Positions 1 to 9,095 of a DNA stretch of 64,000 nucleotides are shown here, in pieces. The notes beneath the pieces were generated by a model. It searched no databases and was not told where the DNA came from. It saw nothing but the letters and a program-made list of their open reading frames with translations. Each line of letters opens with the position of its first letter. The first letter of the stretch is position 1. Made by a program: the position numbers and the translations under genes. Origin of the DNA: Verrucomicrobiota bacterium (lineage in GTDB: Bacteria > Verrucomicrobiota > Verrucomicrobiia > Limisphaerales > JADLHS01); assembly GCA_029573725.1 (NCBI GenBank), contig JAKQDQ010000042.1, positions 188,777 to 252,776 on the forward strand. The letters are read 5' to 3'.

Positions 1-18
1 CTGTGGCGAGGTTTTCAC
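1..18 (-). CDS. possible start of next pseudopilin-cluster gene (gspK-like), partial
   Basis: A GTG codon lies at 16-18 on the minus strand, 3 bp beyond the gspJ stop, and is followed by five sense codons before the window ends. In GspH-I-J clusters the next gene is normally gspK, so this could be its start. No Shine-Dalgarno is visible and only six codons are seen, so this rests on position alone. Confidence 0.2.
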
Positions 19-21
19 GTT

Positions 22-810
22 TCAGCGGCCCGCCGGCTGTCCGGGAGGAGGCGGAGTCGGGGTGGGATTGGCTGGTGGCGGCACCGGCCCGCCGCCCGCC
101 GGCGGGCGGTTGGCGGCCTGGGCGGCAACGGGCACCATCGTTGCCGGTAGCGCGGCGATGTCCACCACGACTTCCTTCACGCCGGGCTGGTAGGGATGGT
201 CCGGACTGCGGCGTTCGAATTCCAGGGCGATCTTGAGCATGCGCGGCAGTTCGTTGGTGCGTACCCACTCCTCCACCCAGTCCTGCTTGCGCGCGTCCCA
301 GAATTCCATGGTCATCCTGTTGACGTCCCGCGCCAGGACAAACGGAAATTCCTGCTCGTCCGAATCCATGTCCTTCAACAGCGGCGACTGCCGCAGCACC
401 AGTCGCGGCCGGGAATCCCGGTCGGGCTCGATGGAAAAACTGACGCGGCGCACGTCGAATCCGGCAAACGCCACCCGGCTGCTGCGCGGGAACATTTCCG
501 GCAGCCGCGCCACGAAACTCAGAAATCCGGCCTCCGCGTTGTCCGCCACAAACGCGTAATTGCGCGGGTCGGCTTGAAAGGACATCACTCCGTTCAAGGC
601 TTCCTTGATGGTGCGCAGGGCCATGCGTTCGCGCTGAATCTGAATGGCGGCGTCCTGACCGATCCGGGCGGATTTCATGATCAGGGTCCAGGTGGCGTAA
701 ATGGCCAGAAGGACCAGGCCAAAGATGGCGAACGCCACCAGGATCTCCAGCAGCGTAAAGGCGGCGCCGCGCCGGCGGCGGGCGGCCCGGCCATGGCGGC
801 CCGGCTTCAT
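22..810 (-). CDS. GspJ-like minor pseudopilin (type II secretion)
   Basis: 262-residue protein with a class III (prepilin) signal: a basic leader rich in Arg, then G-A followed by F-T-L-L-E-I (about residues 15-22) and a hydrophobic helix to about residue 42. The Glu at +5 of the mature protein and the F-T-L-L-E context are the classic prepilin peptidase site. The body fits GspJ in size and order, being the last of an H-I-J series. The C-terminus is a Pro/Gly-rich tail from about residue 235. The start overlaps the stop of the upstream gene by ATGA (807-810), implying translational coupling. The protein would sit in the inner membrane/periplasm as part of the pseudopilus tip. The subtype (J) is inferred from position and length. 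Confidence 0.8.
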   Translation of the reverse strand: MKPGRHGRAARRRRGAAFTLLEILVAFAIFGLVLLAIYATWTLIMKSARIGQDAAIQIQRERMALRTIKEALNGVMSFQADPRNYAFVADNAEAGFLSFVARLPEMFPRSSRVAFAGFDVRRVSFSIEPDRDSRPRLVLRQSPLLKDMDSDEQEFPFVLARDVNRMTMEFWDARKQDWVEEWVRTNELPRMLKIALEFERRSPDHPYQPGVKEVVVDIAALPATMVPVAAQAANRPPAGGGPVPPPANPTPTPPPPGQPAGR

Positions 811-1271
811 GGGCGGAAGCCTCCGACGCCGACGCTGGTGCGGCTTTGCGTGTTTGGATCCCAGTAGAAGGTGGCCACTTCAGACTCCACTTGATGGGTG
901 CGGCGGTTGAAGATGCGGTACGTCACGTTCCACAGGCCATTGGTCAGGTAGGGATCCGGTTCGGCCAGAATGGCGTATTCGTAGTCCGGATATGCCTTGC
1001 CCAGATCCTCGGAGATGTCGCTCAGGCTCCCGGAGAATTCCCCCTCGGTCACGCGGTTGGTCATCGAGGTGTACCACGCATGCACCAGGGCGACGCCCGG
1101 AGCTTTCCGGGTTTGAAAGGCGCGCGCGTTTTGCAGCAGTTGCGAGGTCAGCCCGAGAATGGCAAACGTGCACATGAAAAAAATCGCCAGCGCGATCATC
1201 ACCTCGATCAACGAAAAGGCGCGCCACCGGGAGGGGCGTGGGGCGGTTGGCCGGGGCGCGGAAAGCATCAC
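807..1271 (-). CDS. GspI-like minor pseudopilin
   Basis: 154 residues. The prepilin motif F-S-L-I-E-V lies at about residues 19-24, followed by a hydrophobic helix (M-I-A-L-A-I-F-F...). Short minor pseudopilins of this size with the F-S-L-I-E signature are usually GspI/PulI. It overlaps the gene before (gspH-like, 1268-1271) and the gene after (gspJ-like, 807-810) by four bases each. Family assignment is good; the I subtype is inferred from gene order. Confidence 0.78.
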   Translation of the reverse strand: MMLSAPRPTAPRPSRWRAFSLIEVMIALAIFFMCTFAILGLTSQLLQNARAFQTRKAPGVALVHAWYTSMTNRVTEGEFSGSLSDISEDLGKAYPDYEYAILAEPDPYLTNGLWNVTYRIFNRRTHQVESEVATFYWDPNTQSRTSVGVGGFRP

Positions 1272-1822
1272 AAATCCCCCTGGAACAGGACGCCGGTGGT
1301 GGGCTCCAGGTTCAGCTTCCGAAACTCCCGGTTCGAGCGGAAGACAATGGTCATTTCATCGCTGGTACCATTCGGATAAAACCGGACGCGCGTCCACTCG
1401 GAGTCCTTGTACTCGGACAAGTTGACGTCCAGCATTTCCAGCGCGATGTCGGCCGGGATGATGCCGGTGGTGCCGGCGCCGGAGGGAGGTTCCGGGGCGG
1501 ACGGCATCGCAGCGCCGGGCGTTTCGGGCGGGGCCGGACTGCCGCCGCTGATCCCGTAACGCCGCAATGGCGGGTAGAAAATGACGCTGACCTCCTGTCC
1601 GGAGAAAATGGCGCGCGCACGCGCATTGGCGCAGACCTCCTTCAGATCGCTGACGGCGCGGCGCAGCCCCTCTTTTCGGGCCAGCTGGTAAATGCTGGGT
1701 ACGGCGGTGGTGGCGATGAGCGCCATCAATCCCACCACGAGCATGATTTCGATCAGCGTAAAGGCGTGAACGCCCGGCCGGACGGCCGCGGGACGCAGGG
1801 GCTTTGGGCGCCGCAGCTTCAT
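1268..1822 (-). CDS. GspH-like pseudopilin
   Basis: 184 residues starting at the ATG at 1820-1822. A longer in-frame reading exists upstream, but it is antisense-type noise inside gspF. The prepilin signal H-A-F-T-L-I-E-I-M is at about residues 20-28, followed by a hydrophobic helix. A proline/glycine-rich loop at about residues 90-120 interrupts the globular part. Start and stop overlap both neighbours by ATGA. It is a presumed minor pseudopilin of a type II secretion system or related pilus assembly machine. Confidence 0.78.
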   Translation of the reverse strand: MKLRRPKPLRPAAVRPGVHAFTLIEIMLVVGLMALIATTAVPSIYQLARKEGLRRAVSDLKEVCANARARAIFSGQEVSVIFYPPLRRYGISGGSPAPPETPGAAMPSAPEPPSGAGTTGIIPADIALEMLDVNLSEYKDSEWTRVRFYPNGTSDEMTIVFRSNREFRKLNLEPTTGVLFQGDL

Positions 1823-3105
1823 CGTCCTCCCATTGCTCCTCCGACGTTGGAGATCATGGAGAACATGGCCGACAGGACTCCGAGCAGGAGAAAGCCCACG
1901 CCGCCGGCCATGACGACAATCAAGACCGGTTCGATCATGTTGGTCATCACGCGCAACGCCGTGTTCAGCTCGTTCTCGTAGGTGTCCGCCACGTTCTTCA
2001 ACGCGCCGGGAACATCGCCGGTTTCCTCGCCGATACGCACCAGGTCCACCATGAGCTGCGGAAAGATTTTGCTGGCCGCCAGCGGTTGCGCGAGCGTTTT
2101 GCCATCCGTGACCGCCTCCCGGGTCTTGGCCGTGGCCTCCTTGATGACCCGGTTGGGCAGCACCTGTTCGGTGATTTTCAGCGCGGTCAGCACCGGCACG
2201 CCATTTTCCAGCAACGTCGAGAGCGTGCGCGCGAACTGGCCGTAGAGGTTCAGGCGCATGACCTTGCCGAACACGGGCAGCTTCATTTTCCACGCGTCAA
2301 TTTTGAATTTGCCCTCCGCCGTGGCCTTGAAGCGGCTGAACAGCACCCAGGCCAGGATCAGCAGCAGCACCAGCAGCCACCAGTACCCGCTGAAGAAATT
2401 GCTGAGGCTGATGAGCAGTTGGGTGGTCATCGGCAGTTGCATTTCCATGTTGCCGAACAGGGTCATGAATTTCGGCAGCATGTAGGTCATGAAGAAAATG
2501 ACGATGCCGATGCCGACGATGGCGACGAAGGCCGGATAGATCAGGGCCGAGGTGAATTTGGATTGCACTGCGGCGAACTTTTCAAAGTGGTCCGCCATGC
2601 GGCGCAGCACCGTCACCAGGGCGCCCGATTGTTCGCCGGCTTTCACCATGTTGACGTAAAGATCGGTGAAGATGAGCGGTTGCTTGGCCATGGCATCGGA
2701 CAGACCGCGTCCCTCCATGACTTCCTGGCGCAAATCGCGGCTGACTTCCTTGGGAATGCCCTTGGTCTCCAGATGCATCATGCTGTTCAACGCCACCGTC
2801 AACGGCATCCCGGCCTGCAGGAGGTTGGCCAGTTGCTGGGTGAAGGTGGCGATCTCCTGCAGCTTGGGTTTGCGCTTGCGATGCAACAGCGACTGGAAGG
2901 ATGACGGGAGCAGGCTGGCGAAGCCTCCGCCGGCCTTGGCGGGCTGCTCCACTTTGGCGCTGCTGCCCGTGGCCATGTCCACCGCCACCGGGAACAAGCC
3001 CAGCCGGTCAATTGCCACCAGCGCCGCCGCGCGATCCGCCACCTCCAGCGTGCCCTGCACCAGTTCGCCCGAGCGTCGCCGCGCCTTGTAGGAAAATTGC
3101 GCCAT
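1819..3105 (-). CDS. gspF: GspF/PilC-family inner membrane platform protein
   Basis: 428 residues, the usual length for GspF/PilC. It has an N-terminal cytoplasmic segment, a first T2SSF domain at about residues 83-206 with A-G-E-Q-S-G near 156-161, and a second T2SSF domain at about 285-410 with I-G-E-E-T-G. Hydrophobic helices lie at about 190-210, 235-255 and 395-415. It anchors the assembly ATPase under the pseudopilus. It is the first gene of the F-H-I-J series and its stop overlaps the gspH-like start. No ATPase (GspE) or secretin gene is in the window, so the cluster is a partial set or continues to the left. Confidence 0.9.
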   Translation of the reverse strand: MAQFSYKARRRSGELVQGTLEVADRAAALVAIDRLGLFPVAVDMATGSSAKVEQPAKAGGGFASLLPSSFQSLLHRKRKPKLQEIATFTQQLANLLQAGMPLTVALNSMMHLETKGIPKEVSRDLRQEVMEGRGLSDAMAKQPLIFTDLYVNMVKAGEQSGALVTVLRRMADHFEKFAAVQSKFTSALIYPAFVAIVGIGIVIFFMTYMLPKFMTLFGNMEMQLPMTTQLLISLSNFFSGYWWLLVLLLILAWVLFSRFKATAEGKFKIDAWKMKLPVFGKVMRLNLYGQFARTLSTLLENGVPVLTALKITEQVLPNRVIKEATAKTREAVTDGKTLAQPLAASKIFPQLMVDLVRIGEETGDVPGALKNVADTYENELNTALRVMTNMIEPVLIVVMAGGVGFLLLGVLSAMFSMISNVGGAMGGR

Positions 3106-3157
3106 AAGTCAGTTGTCGTGTTATAACCGCTGCCGCCAAAAAGTTGCCGGGCTGGCG

Positions 3158-4009
3158 TCACCGCCCCGGACTCACGCCGGCCGCATGGACCGCCGGATTG
3201 GCTTCATTCAAGCTGCCCCGGCGGTAGCCTTGCAAGTCCAGGGTGACGTGGGCATAGCCGATTTGTTTCAGCGCCTGGGCGATCCGCGCGGCGACTTCCG
3301 GAGTCGAAAATCTGCCAATCTCCGACATGCCGACCTCGATCCGCGCCAGCGCCTGTTTGGCGCGCAACTCGTGATGCCGCACGCGCAGATCGTGGAAGCC
3401 CAAATCGCGCAGCGCATTCTCACCCGCTTCGATCATGCGCAGCTTTTCCACCGACACCACTTCGCCATAAGGAATCCGCGAACTCAGACACGCCATTTGC
3501 GGTTTGTCCGCCGTCGGCAATCCCATTTGCGCCGACAACTCCCGGATTTCCGCTTTGACCAGCCCCGCTTCCTTCAGCGGCGCATGCACTTGAAATTCCG
3601 CCGCCGCCTTCGCGCCGGGACGAAAATCGCCGATATCACTGGCATTCTCCCCGTAGCAGATGACGGCAAACTGTTCCGCTCGCGCCAGCGGCACAAGTTC
3701 GGTGAACAACTCGTGCTTGCAGAAATAGCAGCGGTTGACGGGGTTCGCCAGATAATTGGGGTCCTCCAATTCCGCCGTGCGAATGACCCGGATGGGAAAT
3801 CCGAATTGCCGGCCCAGTTCCAGGGCCTCCGCGCGCTCGCGGCGCGGCAGGCTGGGGGAATCCGCCAGCACGGCCAGGGCGCGCTCTCCCAAAACGTCGT
3901 GCGCAACGTAAGCCAGAAAGGCGGAATCCACCCCCCCGGAATAGGCGATGAGGCACGAACCGTAGGAACGGAGGGTTGTGCGCAATTGCTCCAATTTGTC
4001 CGCCAACAT
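3158..4009 (-). CDS. larE: LarE-type ATP-dependent sacrificial sulfur transferase
   Basis: 283 residues from the ATG at 4007-4009; an in-frame extension to 4150 has no homology-like content. The PP-loop motif S-G-G-V-D-S is at residues 24-29. Cys94 and Cys97 form a C-x2-C pair and Cys174 lies in A-C-L-S-S-R. In the family, LarE makes the nickel-pincer cofactor by donating sulfur. Proteins with one Cys at the 174-like site sacrifice that residue, while three-Cys homologues are described as holding an Fe-S cluster; this protein has the three-Cys pattern. No larB, larC or lactate racemase gene is in the window, so it could also serve another sulfur-transfer role. Confidence 0.85.
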   Translation of the reverse strand: MLADKLEQLRTTLRSYGSCLIAYSGGVDSAFLAYVAHDVLGERALAVLADSPSLPRRERAEALELGRQFGFPIRVIRTAELEDPNYLANPVNRCYFCKHELFTELVPLARAEQFAVICYGENASDIGDFRPGAKAAAEFQVHAPLKEAGLVKAEIRELSAQMGLPTADKPQMACLSSRIPYGEVVSVEKLRMIEAGENALRDLGFHDLRVRHHELRAKQALARIEVGMSEIGRFSTPEVAARIAQALKQIGYAHVTLDLQGYRRGSLNEANPAVHAAGVSPGR

Positions 4010-4034
4010 GTATAAACATTGGCAGTCAATTTGA

Positions 4035-4553
<519 letters not shown>

Positions 4554-4668
4554 CCGGTTGTGAAGCTTTGGCCCCTTCCATAATCTTCCGAATGCGCCGC
4601 TCCGGCCGGCCTCCCGGCCCGCCGCGCGGATTCCGTTTCCGCGCCGGCGGATCAAACTGATCCGGGTC

Positions 4669-6627
4669 ATGCTGACGTTATCCGGGATCACCAAGGCCTA
4701 CGCCGGGCGCACGCTGTTTGCCGGGGGCACCCTGCAGCTGGGCCGCAAGGATCGCATCGGGCTGGTGGGGCCGAACGGCGCGGGCAAATCCACGCTGTTC
4801 GACATCATACGCGGCACCACCGAACCCGATGCCGGCGCGGTCACCACGGAACGCGGCGTGAGCATCGGTTTTTTACCCCAGGAAAGCGCGCCCGCCGGCG
4901 GAGAAACCGTGCTGGAGATCGCCACCGCCATTTCTCCCGAGTTTGTCAAATTGCGCCGGATCATTCAGGGGTGGGAACGCGATCATCCGGTGGCGGCGTC
5001 GGAGGTGCGGACGCAACCCGGCGATGTTCACGACCGCTACCTGGAACTGAACGGGTATCAGGTCGAGGCTCAAGCCAAGCAGATTCTCGCCGGCCTGAGT
5101 TTTCGGGAGCAGGATTTCAATCGGCCGGCGCGGGAGATGAGCGGGGGCTGGGTGATGCGCGCGCACCTGGCACGGTTGCTCACGCAGGCGCCGGATTTGT
5201 TGATGTTGGATGAACCAACGAACCATCTCGACCTCGAAGCGTTGCTGTGGTTTCAGGCGTATTTGACAAATTATCCGGGCGCCATTTTCGTAATTTCCCA
5301 CGACCGCGAATTCCTCAATGCGCTGGTTGACTCGGTGGTGGAAATCCGTCTGGGCAAACTGTTGCGCTACCGCGGCAATTACGACTCCTACCTTGAACAA
5401 CGCGCCGCGAAGGAGGAGCAGGCGCTGGCCGCCTATCGAAATCAGCAGCGCGAAATCGCTGCCTTGCAGGAATTCGCGGATCGTTTTCGCGCCAAGGCCT
5501 CCAAAGCTTCACAAGCGCAGAGCAAGCTCAAGCAGATTGAGCGCATGGAAAAAATTGAAGCGCCACGCGAGACCGAAAAAAAGGTGAACTTCCGTTTCCC
5601 GCAGCCGCCGCGCAGCGGCCAGCGCGTGGTGCGCTTGCAACAGGTGCATTTCGCTTACGGCGCGCACACGGTCTATCGCGGCGTGGATTTTGAGGCCGAA
5701 CGCGGTCAACGCATCGTGTTGGTCGGACCGAATGGCGCGGGCAAATCCACGCTGCTCAAATTACTGGCGGCGACGCTTACGCCTGATCAAGGCGAACGCG
5801 AACTCGGCCATCAGGTCCAGGCCGGTTATTACTCACAGTACCGCGTGGAGATGCTGGATCCGTCCCGCTCCGTGTTGGACGAGGCGCTGGCCACGCCCGG
5901 CCGCGTCACGGAACAGTTTGTCCGCACCCTGCTCGGCAGCTTTTTATTCCGGGACGATGACGTGTTCAAAAAAGTCAGCGTCCTGAGTGGTGGCGAAAAG
6001 AGCCGCCTGGCGCTGGTCAAGTTGCTGCTGAATCCGCCAAATCTGTTACTGATGGACGAGCCGACCACACACCTCGACATGAACAGCATTGACGCGCTGT
6101 TGTGGGCGCTGGGGCAATTCGAGGGCACGCTCATTTTCATCAGCCACGATGTTTATTTCATCCGGGCCCTGGCCAACAAGGTCGTTCACGTGAATCAAGG
6201 GACGCTGACGCATTACGCGGGCGATTACCAATACTACCTTGATAAAACCCAAGCGGGCTCGGCGCGCGCGGCGCTGACGGCGGGCGCAAGGCCGAATGAC
6301 TTCGAACCCGGGGCGCGCGCCAAAGGAACGATGGATCGCAGGGAGCAACGCCGCCGCGCCGCCGAGGCGCGACAGGCCCGCTCGCGGCATTTGAAAGGAC
6401 AGCGTCAAATCGTGGCCGACCTGGAAAAGCGGATTCAGGCATTGGAAGGGCGGCAGACTGAAATTTCGGCGGAGTTGGAAAAGCCTGAGACTTATCAAAA
6501 CGGTGGGCGGGCCGTTCAACTGAATCGCGAATTTGTCACCAACGCGGATGAACTGGCCAGACTGACTTTGCAATGGGAGGCCGAGGCATCCAAACTGACC
6601 ACGATGGAGGCGGAGTGCCCGGCTTGA
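4669..6627 (+). CDS. ABC-F family ATPase (translation factor type)
   Basis: 652 residues with two ABC domains and no membrane segments. Walker A G-P-N-G-A-G-K-S-T occurs at about residues 34-42 and again at about 354. The signatures are M-S-G-G-W-V-M-R and L-S-G-G-E-K-S-R, with Walker B L-L-M-L-D-E-P-T-N-H-L-D and L-L-L-M-D-E-P-T-T-H-L-D. An Arg/Gln/Lys-rich linker joins the domains, as expected for the tRNA-contacting arm of ABC-F proteins. A charged coiled-coil C-terminus spans about 560-650, like Uup/YheS-type members. It likely acts on the ribosome E site or in tolerance to stalling; the exact subfamily is not resolved. The gene ends 1 bp from the convergent gene's stop. Confidence 0.9.
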   Translation: MLTLSGITKAYAGRTLFAGGTLQLGRKDRIGLVGPNGAGKSTLFDIIRGTTEPDAGAVTTERGVSIGFLPQESAPAGGETVLEIATAISPEFVKLRRIIQGWERDHPVAASEVRTQPGDVHDRYLELNGYQVEAQAKQILAGLSFREQDFNRPAREMSGGWVMRAHLARLLTQAPDLLMLDEPTNHLDLEALLWFQAYLTNYPGAIFVISHDREFLNALVDSVVEIRLGKLLRYRGNYDSYLEQRAAKEEQALAAYRNQQREIAALQEFADRFRAKASKASQAQSKLKQIERMEKIEAPRETEKKVNFRFPQPPRSGQRVVRLQQVHFAYGAHTVYRGVDFEAERGQRIVLVGPNGAGKSTLLKLLAATLTPDQGERELGHQVQAGYYSQYRVEMLDPSRSVLDEALATPGRVTEQFVRTLLGSFLFRDDDVFKKVSVLSGGEKSRLALVKLLLNPPNLLLMDEPTTHLDMNSIDALLWALGQFEGTLIFISHDVYFIRALANKVVHVNQGTLTHYAGDYQYYLDKTQAGSARAALTAGARPNDFEPGARAKGTMDRREQRRRAAEARQARSRHLKGQRQIVADLEKRIQALEGRQTEISAELEKPETYQNGGRAVQLNREFVTNADELARLTLQWEAEASKLTTMEAECPA

Positions 6628-6628
6628 C

Positions 6629-7861
6629 TCAAGTCAGGGTGCGATGGGTGAGGCGGAATTTTCCGGAGGCTTCCGGCAGCAGCAGCGGCACCGCGGTGAT
6701 TTTCACCGGGACACCCAGCAGCTTTTGCAACCGTGCCGCCAGGGTGGCCTGCGCCGCCGCGTCCGGGCCTGCCGTCGCAGGGATGAACCGCAGATCGAAT
6801 TGATCCCCGTCCGTCTGCCGCACCTGGTAGTGGATGATGCCTTCGATGCCGCTCAGGCATTGATCAATCTGCCATGTCGTGATGCGGCGGCCATCGGGCG
6901 CGGTCAGGGCGTCGCGGCTCCGGCCATGCACGAGATAATCCGTGCCGTAGGCGCCTTCATGGCGCTGCGCCAGATCACCGATGCGATACCGCAACAAGGG
7001 CATGTAATCGTTGGAAAGGGTCGTGACCAGCAGCGCCCCGATCCCGGAGGCATCCGGGGCCTCCACTTCCAGATACGCCGTGTCGTAGCTCGGTTTCATC
7101 AGCCCCGCCTCATTTTCCATGAGCAGATGGCCGGTCTCGGTCGAACCGTAGAGGTTGAACACCGGCACACCGAACACCCGTTGCAATATCCGGCGATGCG
7201 TGTGGCTGACGAATTCGTAACTGCAAAGGATGAATTGCAGCGAGGGAAACCGGATGCCCTTCTGTTCGCAGAACTGTGCGAACCACGCGCCATGCACGGG
7301 GTCCAGGTCCAGAAATTGCGGCTGCCAGGCCAGAATTTCATCCGCCATGCGTTGCTGGTCTGCCGGGTCGAGCGTGAACGGAATGCGCGCCAGATTCAGG
7401 TAGAGGGTGGTGCCGATCGTGCGTTCGGCGGGCGAAGCCCAGACGGCGGGGCAGGTGAGGCCGTTGCAGGCGGGGGGTGTCAGCGTGGCCCGGCGGGCGC
7501 CCGGATGCGCCGCCAGCACGCGGGCGATGAACGGGTTCAGACGCAACGCCCGGGCTTCCTGCTCGTTCCACCAGCCCATGGGCATGATGACGGGCAACCG
7601 CTCCGCCGACGTGCCGGAGGTGTACTCCAGTTCCACCATCTGTCGCGAAACCAGGTCCTCCAGCGAGAGTGGCTCCGGCAGGAAATTGCCGGGGAAGCCC
7701 GCGCGCATTTCGCGCTTGGTAATGATGGGCAAATCCCGGAGCGCCGGATGGGGACGCCCCGCCGTCTCACGGTACAGCGGCACTTTGCGCCACCGCGCCC
7801 AGAGTTCGGTCATCCGCCGGGATTGCGCGGCGGCTTGAATGATTTCTGACGTTGCCAGCAT
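6629..7861 (-). CDS. PaaK-like adenylate-forming enzyme (phenylacetate-CoA ligase family)
   Basis: 410 residues of the ANL superfamily, PaaK type. The P-loop-like Y-T-S-G-T-S-A-E-R is at about residues 80-88, the mid motif F-N-L-Y-G-S-T-E-T-G at about 233-242, the L-L-R-Y-R-I-G-D-L motif at about 290-298, and a small C-terminal domain ends with a conserved-type Lys near the end (A-S-G-K-F-R). It would activate a carboxylate as acyl-AMP, possibly for CoA thioester formation; the substrate cannot be told. It stands alone between an ABC-F gene and a DUF1080 gene. The upstream promoter places the start site at or next to the ATG, so the mRNA may be leaderless. Confidence 0.8.
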   Translation of the reverse strand: MLATSEIIQAAAQSRRMTELWARWRKVPLYRETAGRPHPALRDLPIITKREMRAGFPGNFLPEPLSLEDLVSRQMVELEYTSGTSAERLPVIMPMGWWNEQEARALRLNPFIARVLAAHPGARRATLTPPACNGLTCPAVWASPAERTIGTTLYLNLARIPFTLDPADQQRMADEILAWQPQFLDLDPVHGAWFAQFCEQKGIRFPSLQFILCSYEFVSHTHRRILQRVFGVPVFNLYGSTETGHLLMENEAGLMKPSYDTAYLEVEAPDASGIGALLVTTLSNDYMPLLRYRIGDLAQRHEGAYGTDYLVHGRSRDALTAPDGRRITTWQIDQCLSGIEGIIHYQVRQTDGDQFDLRFIPATAGPDAAAQATLAARLQKLLGVPVKITAVPLLLPEASGKFRLTHRTLT

Positions 7862-7867
7862 GCAAAG

Positions 7868-7895
7868 ATTATAGGGCCGATTGGTTTAATGACAA
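7868..7895 (-). promoter_or_regulatory. near-consensus sigma-70 promoter, probably giving a leaderless mRNA
   Basis: On the minus strand TTGTCA (7895-7890), a 16-bp spacer and a perfect TATAAT (7873-7868) precede the PaaK-like ATG at 7861. Only six bases separate the -10 box from the ATG, so transcription should begin at or beside the A of the start codon. The -35 box overlaps the left arm of a 10-bp inverted repeat (7893-7902). Confidence 0.6.
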
Positions 7896-7961
7896 ATGCC
7901 GGGCCGGCTGGCGCCGGCTGGAGGCCGGGAACGGCATGCCCACCGGCATTTGCCGGGTGGG
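7893..7961 (-). terminator. structured region after the DUF1080 gene (candidate terminator)
   Basis: CAAATGCCGG (7893-7902) and CCGGCATTTG (7943-7952) are a perfect 10-bp inverted repeat, with an inner GCCGGC/GCCGGC pair. A second overlapping hairpin is CCCACCGGCA against TGCCGGGTGGG (7940-7961), with one bulge. They lie directly downstream of the DUF1080 stop (7968). There is no clean U tract, so intrinsic termination is uncertain. Confidence 0.35.
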
Positions 7962-7967
7962 GGCGAA

Positions 7968-8588
7968 TTAGAGTCGTTTGACGCGGATGTTTTTATAGCG
8001 CACCACGCTCTTGGGATCGTGCGCCTGCAGGGCAAAAGTGCCTTCGGACAGTTTGCGCTCGAAATCCTTGCCCGGTTGGGCGCCGGCCGGCTCCGTGTAT
8101 TCCAACACAATTTTGCCGTCCACTTTCACGGTGATTTTGCGGCCCTCAACAATGACTTCCTGCGTCCACCACCGGTTGTCCGCGGCCAGCGATTGCGAGA
8201 CGTTCACCACGTCGTAAAGGCTGCCGGTCTTTTTCCAGTCCCCGTGGGTGTTGTTAACCTGGCATTCAAACCCGCCGCGCGGCCAGCCCTTTTCCTGGTA
8301 CTTGGTGTGGAAATAAATGCCGCCGTTGGACACCGGGTCCGTTTTCACGTCCACTTTGAGATGAAAATTTTTGAACGGCTGCGCGTCGCCCACGTAGAAG
8401 AGGTGGCAGGCGTTGCCGTTGGCCACGAACGCCCCGTCTTCAATCCGGAACGAATTGGTGTTCTCCGTCGCCAGTTTCCAGCCGGTGAACGTCTTGCCAT
8501 CCATCAACGATTTGAAGCCGGCTTCATCCTCCGCCGCGCAGGAAGTCAGTGCCACCAGGGCCAAACTGAGCATGCAGGTCAATTTCAT
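7968..8588 (-). CDS. DUF1080 (3-keto-disaccharide hydrolase-fold) lipoprotein
   Basis: 206 residues from the ATG at 8586-8588. A lipoprotein signal peptide (M-K-L-T-C-M-L-S-L-A-L...) ends with lipobox L-T-S-C at about residues 14-17. The rest is one concanavalin-like DUF1080 domain: G-F-K-S-L-M-D-G-K start, then F-R-I-E-D-G-A-F, G-G-I-Y-F-H-T-K-Y and G-F-E-C-Q-V-N-N-T-H-G-D-W-K. Such proteins are abundant in Planctomycetes and Verrucomicrobia; some are 3-keto-glycoside hydrolases/lyases. It is presumably anchored in the envelope and acts on a sugar derivative; the substrate is unknown. The longer in-frame start at 8666 would bury the signal peptide and was rejected. Confidence 0.85.
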   Translation of the reverse strand: MKLTCMLSLALVALTSCAAEDEAGFKSLMDGKTFTGWKLATENTNSFRIEDGAFVANGNACHLFYVGDAQPFKNFHLKVDVKTDPVSNGGIYFHTKYQEKGWPRGGFECQVNNTHGDWKKTGSLYDVVNVSQSLAADNRWWTQEVIVEGRKITVKVDGKIVLEYTEPAGAQPGKDFERKLSEGTFALQAHDPKSVVRYKNIRVKRL

Positions 8589-8741
8589 GAACTCGAAAAT
8601 AAAACGCCGCCTCCGGAACGCCAAGCGAAATAGCTGGCCGCTCCCACGCGCCGGCGCGAACGGCACGGCTTCCCGCGGGCGGGCACTCCGGGCTGGCGGA
8701 AACGGGACGGAAACAGCCAGCCGGGTTCCTTCCGCGCCGGG

Positions 8742-9095
8742 TGGTGGACGCGGGGGGAGTTGAACCCCCGTCCCAAATCAATCAATCAGCCGCGACTACA
8801 TGCTTAGTCCGGAAGTTTTTGTCGGCGGCGGGATGGCGTCCGGACTCGAATCCCGCTGCTTAGTTCGCATGGCTTTTTCTCGGTTTGGGCGCGCGATCTC
8901 CGCCTTCCACCATGCCTGCTGTGGCGTTCGTCCCTCCTAGCAGGTGTCAGTGGGCGAACGTCGCGGCAGCTTTAGGCCGCGAGAGCTAATTCTTCGTTAG
9001 CAGTTATGTTTTGATGCGATGATTAACGAGGCCAACGCATCGTCCTCGGCATGCCGCTTCTGACGAATTCACTTGGTCGAAACCAGTACGCGCCC
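8742..9095 (-). ncRNA. ssrA: transfer-messenger RNA (tmRNA)
   Basis: The 5' end GGGCGCG (9095-9089) pairs perfectly with CGCGTCC near the 3' end. The molecule ends in a T arm of five G/C pairs around TTCAACT and an encoded ACCA (8745-8742). The 5' portion contains the conserved C-T-G-G-T-T-T-C-G-A-C segment. The tag reading frame (9001-8972) is GCT AAC GAA GAA TTA GCT CTC GCG GCC TAA, giving A-N-E-E-L-A-L-A-A; with the charged alanine the tag is probably A-A-N-E-E-L-A-L-A-A. The length of about 354 nt is normal. It rescues stalled ribosomes with SmpB, which is not in this window. Confidence 0.95.
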
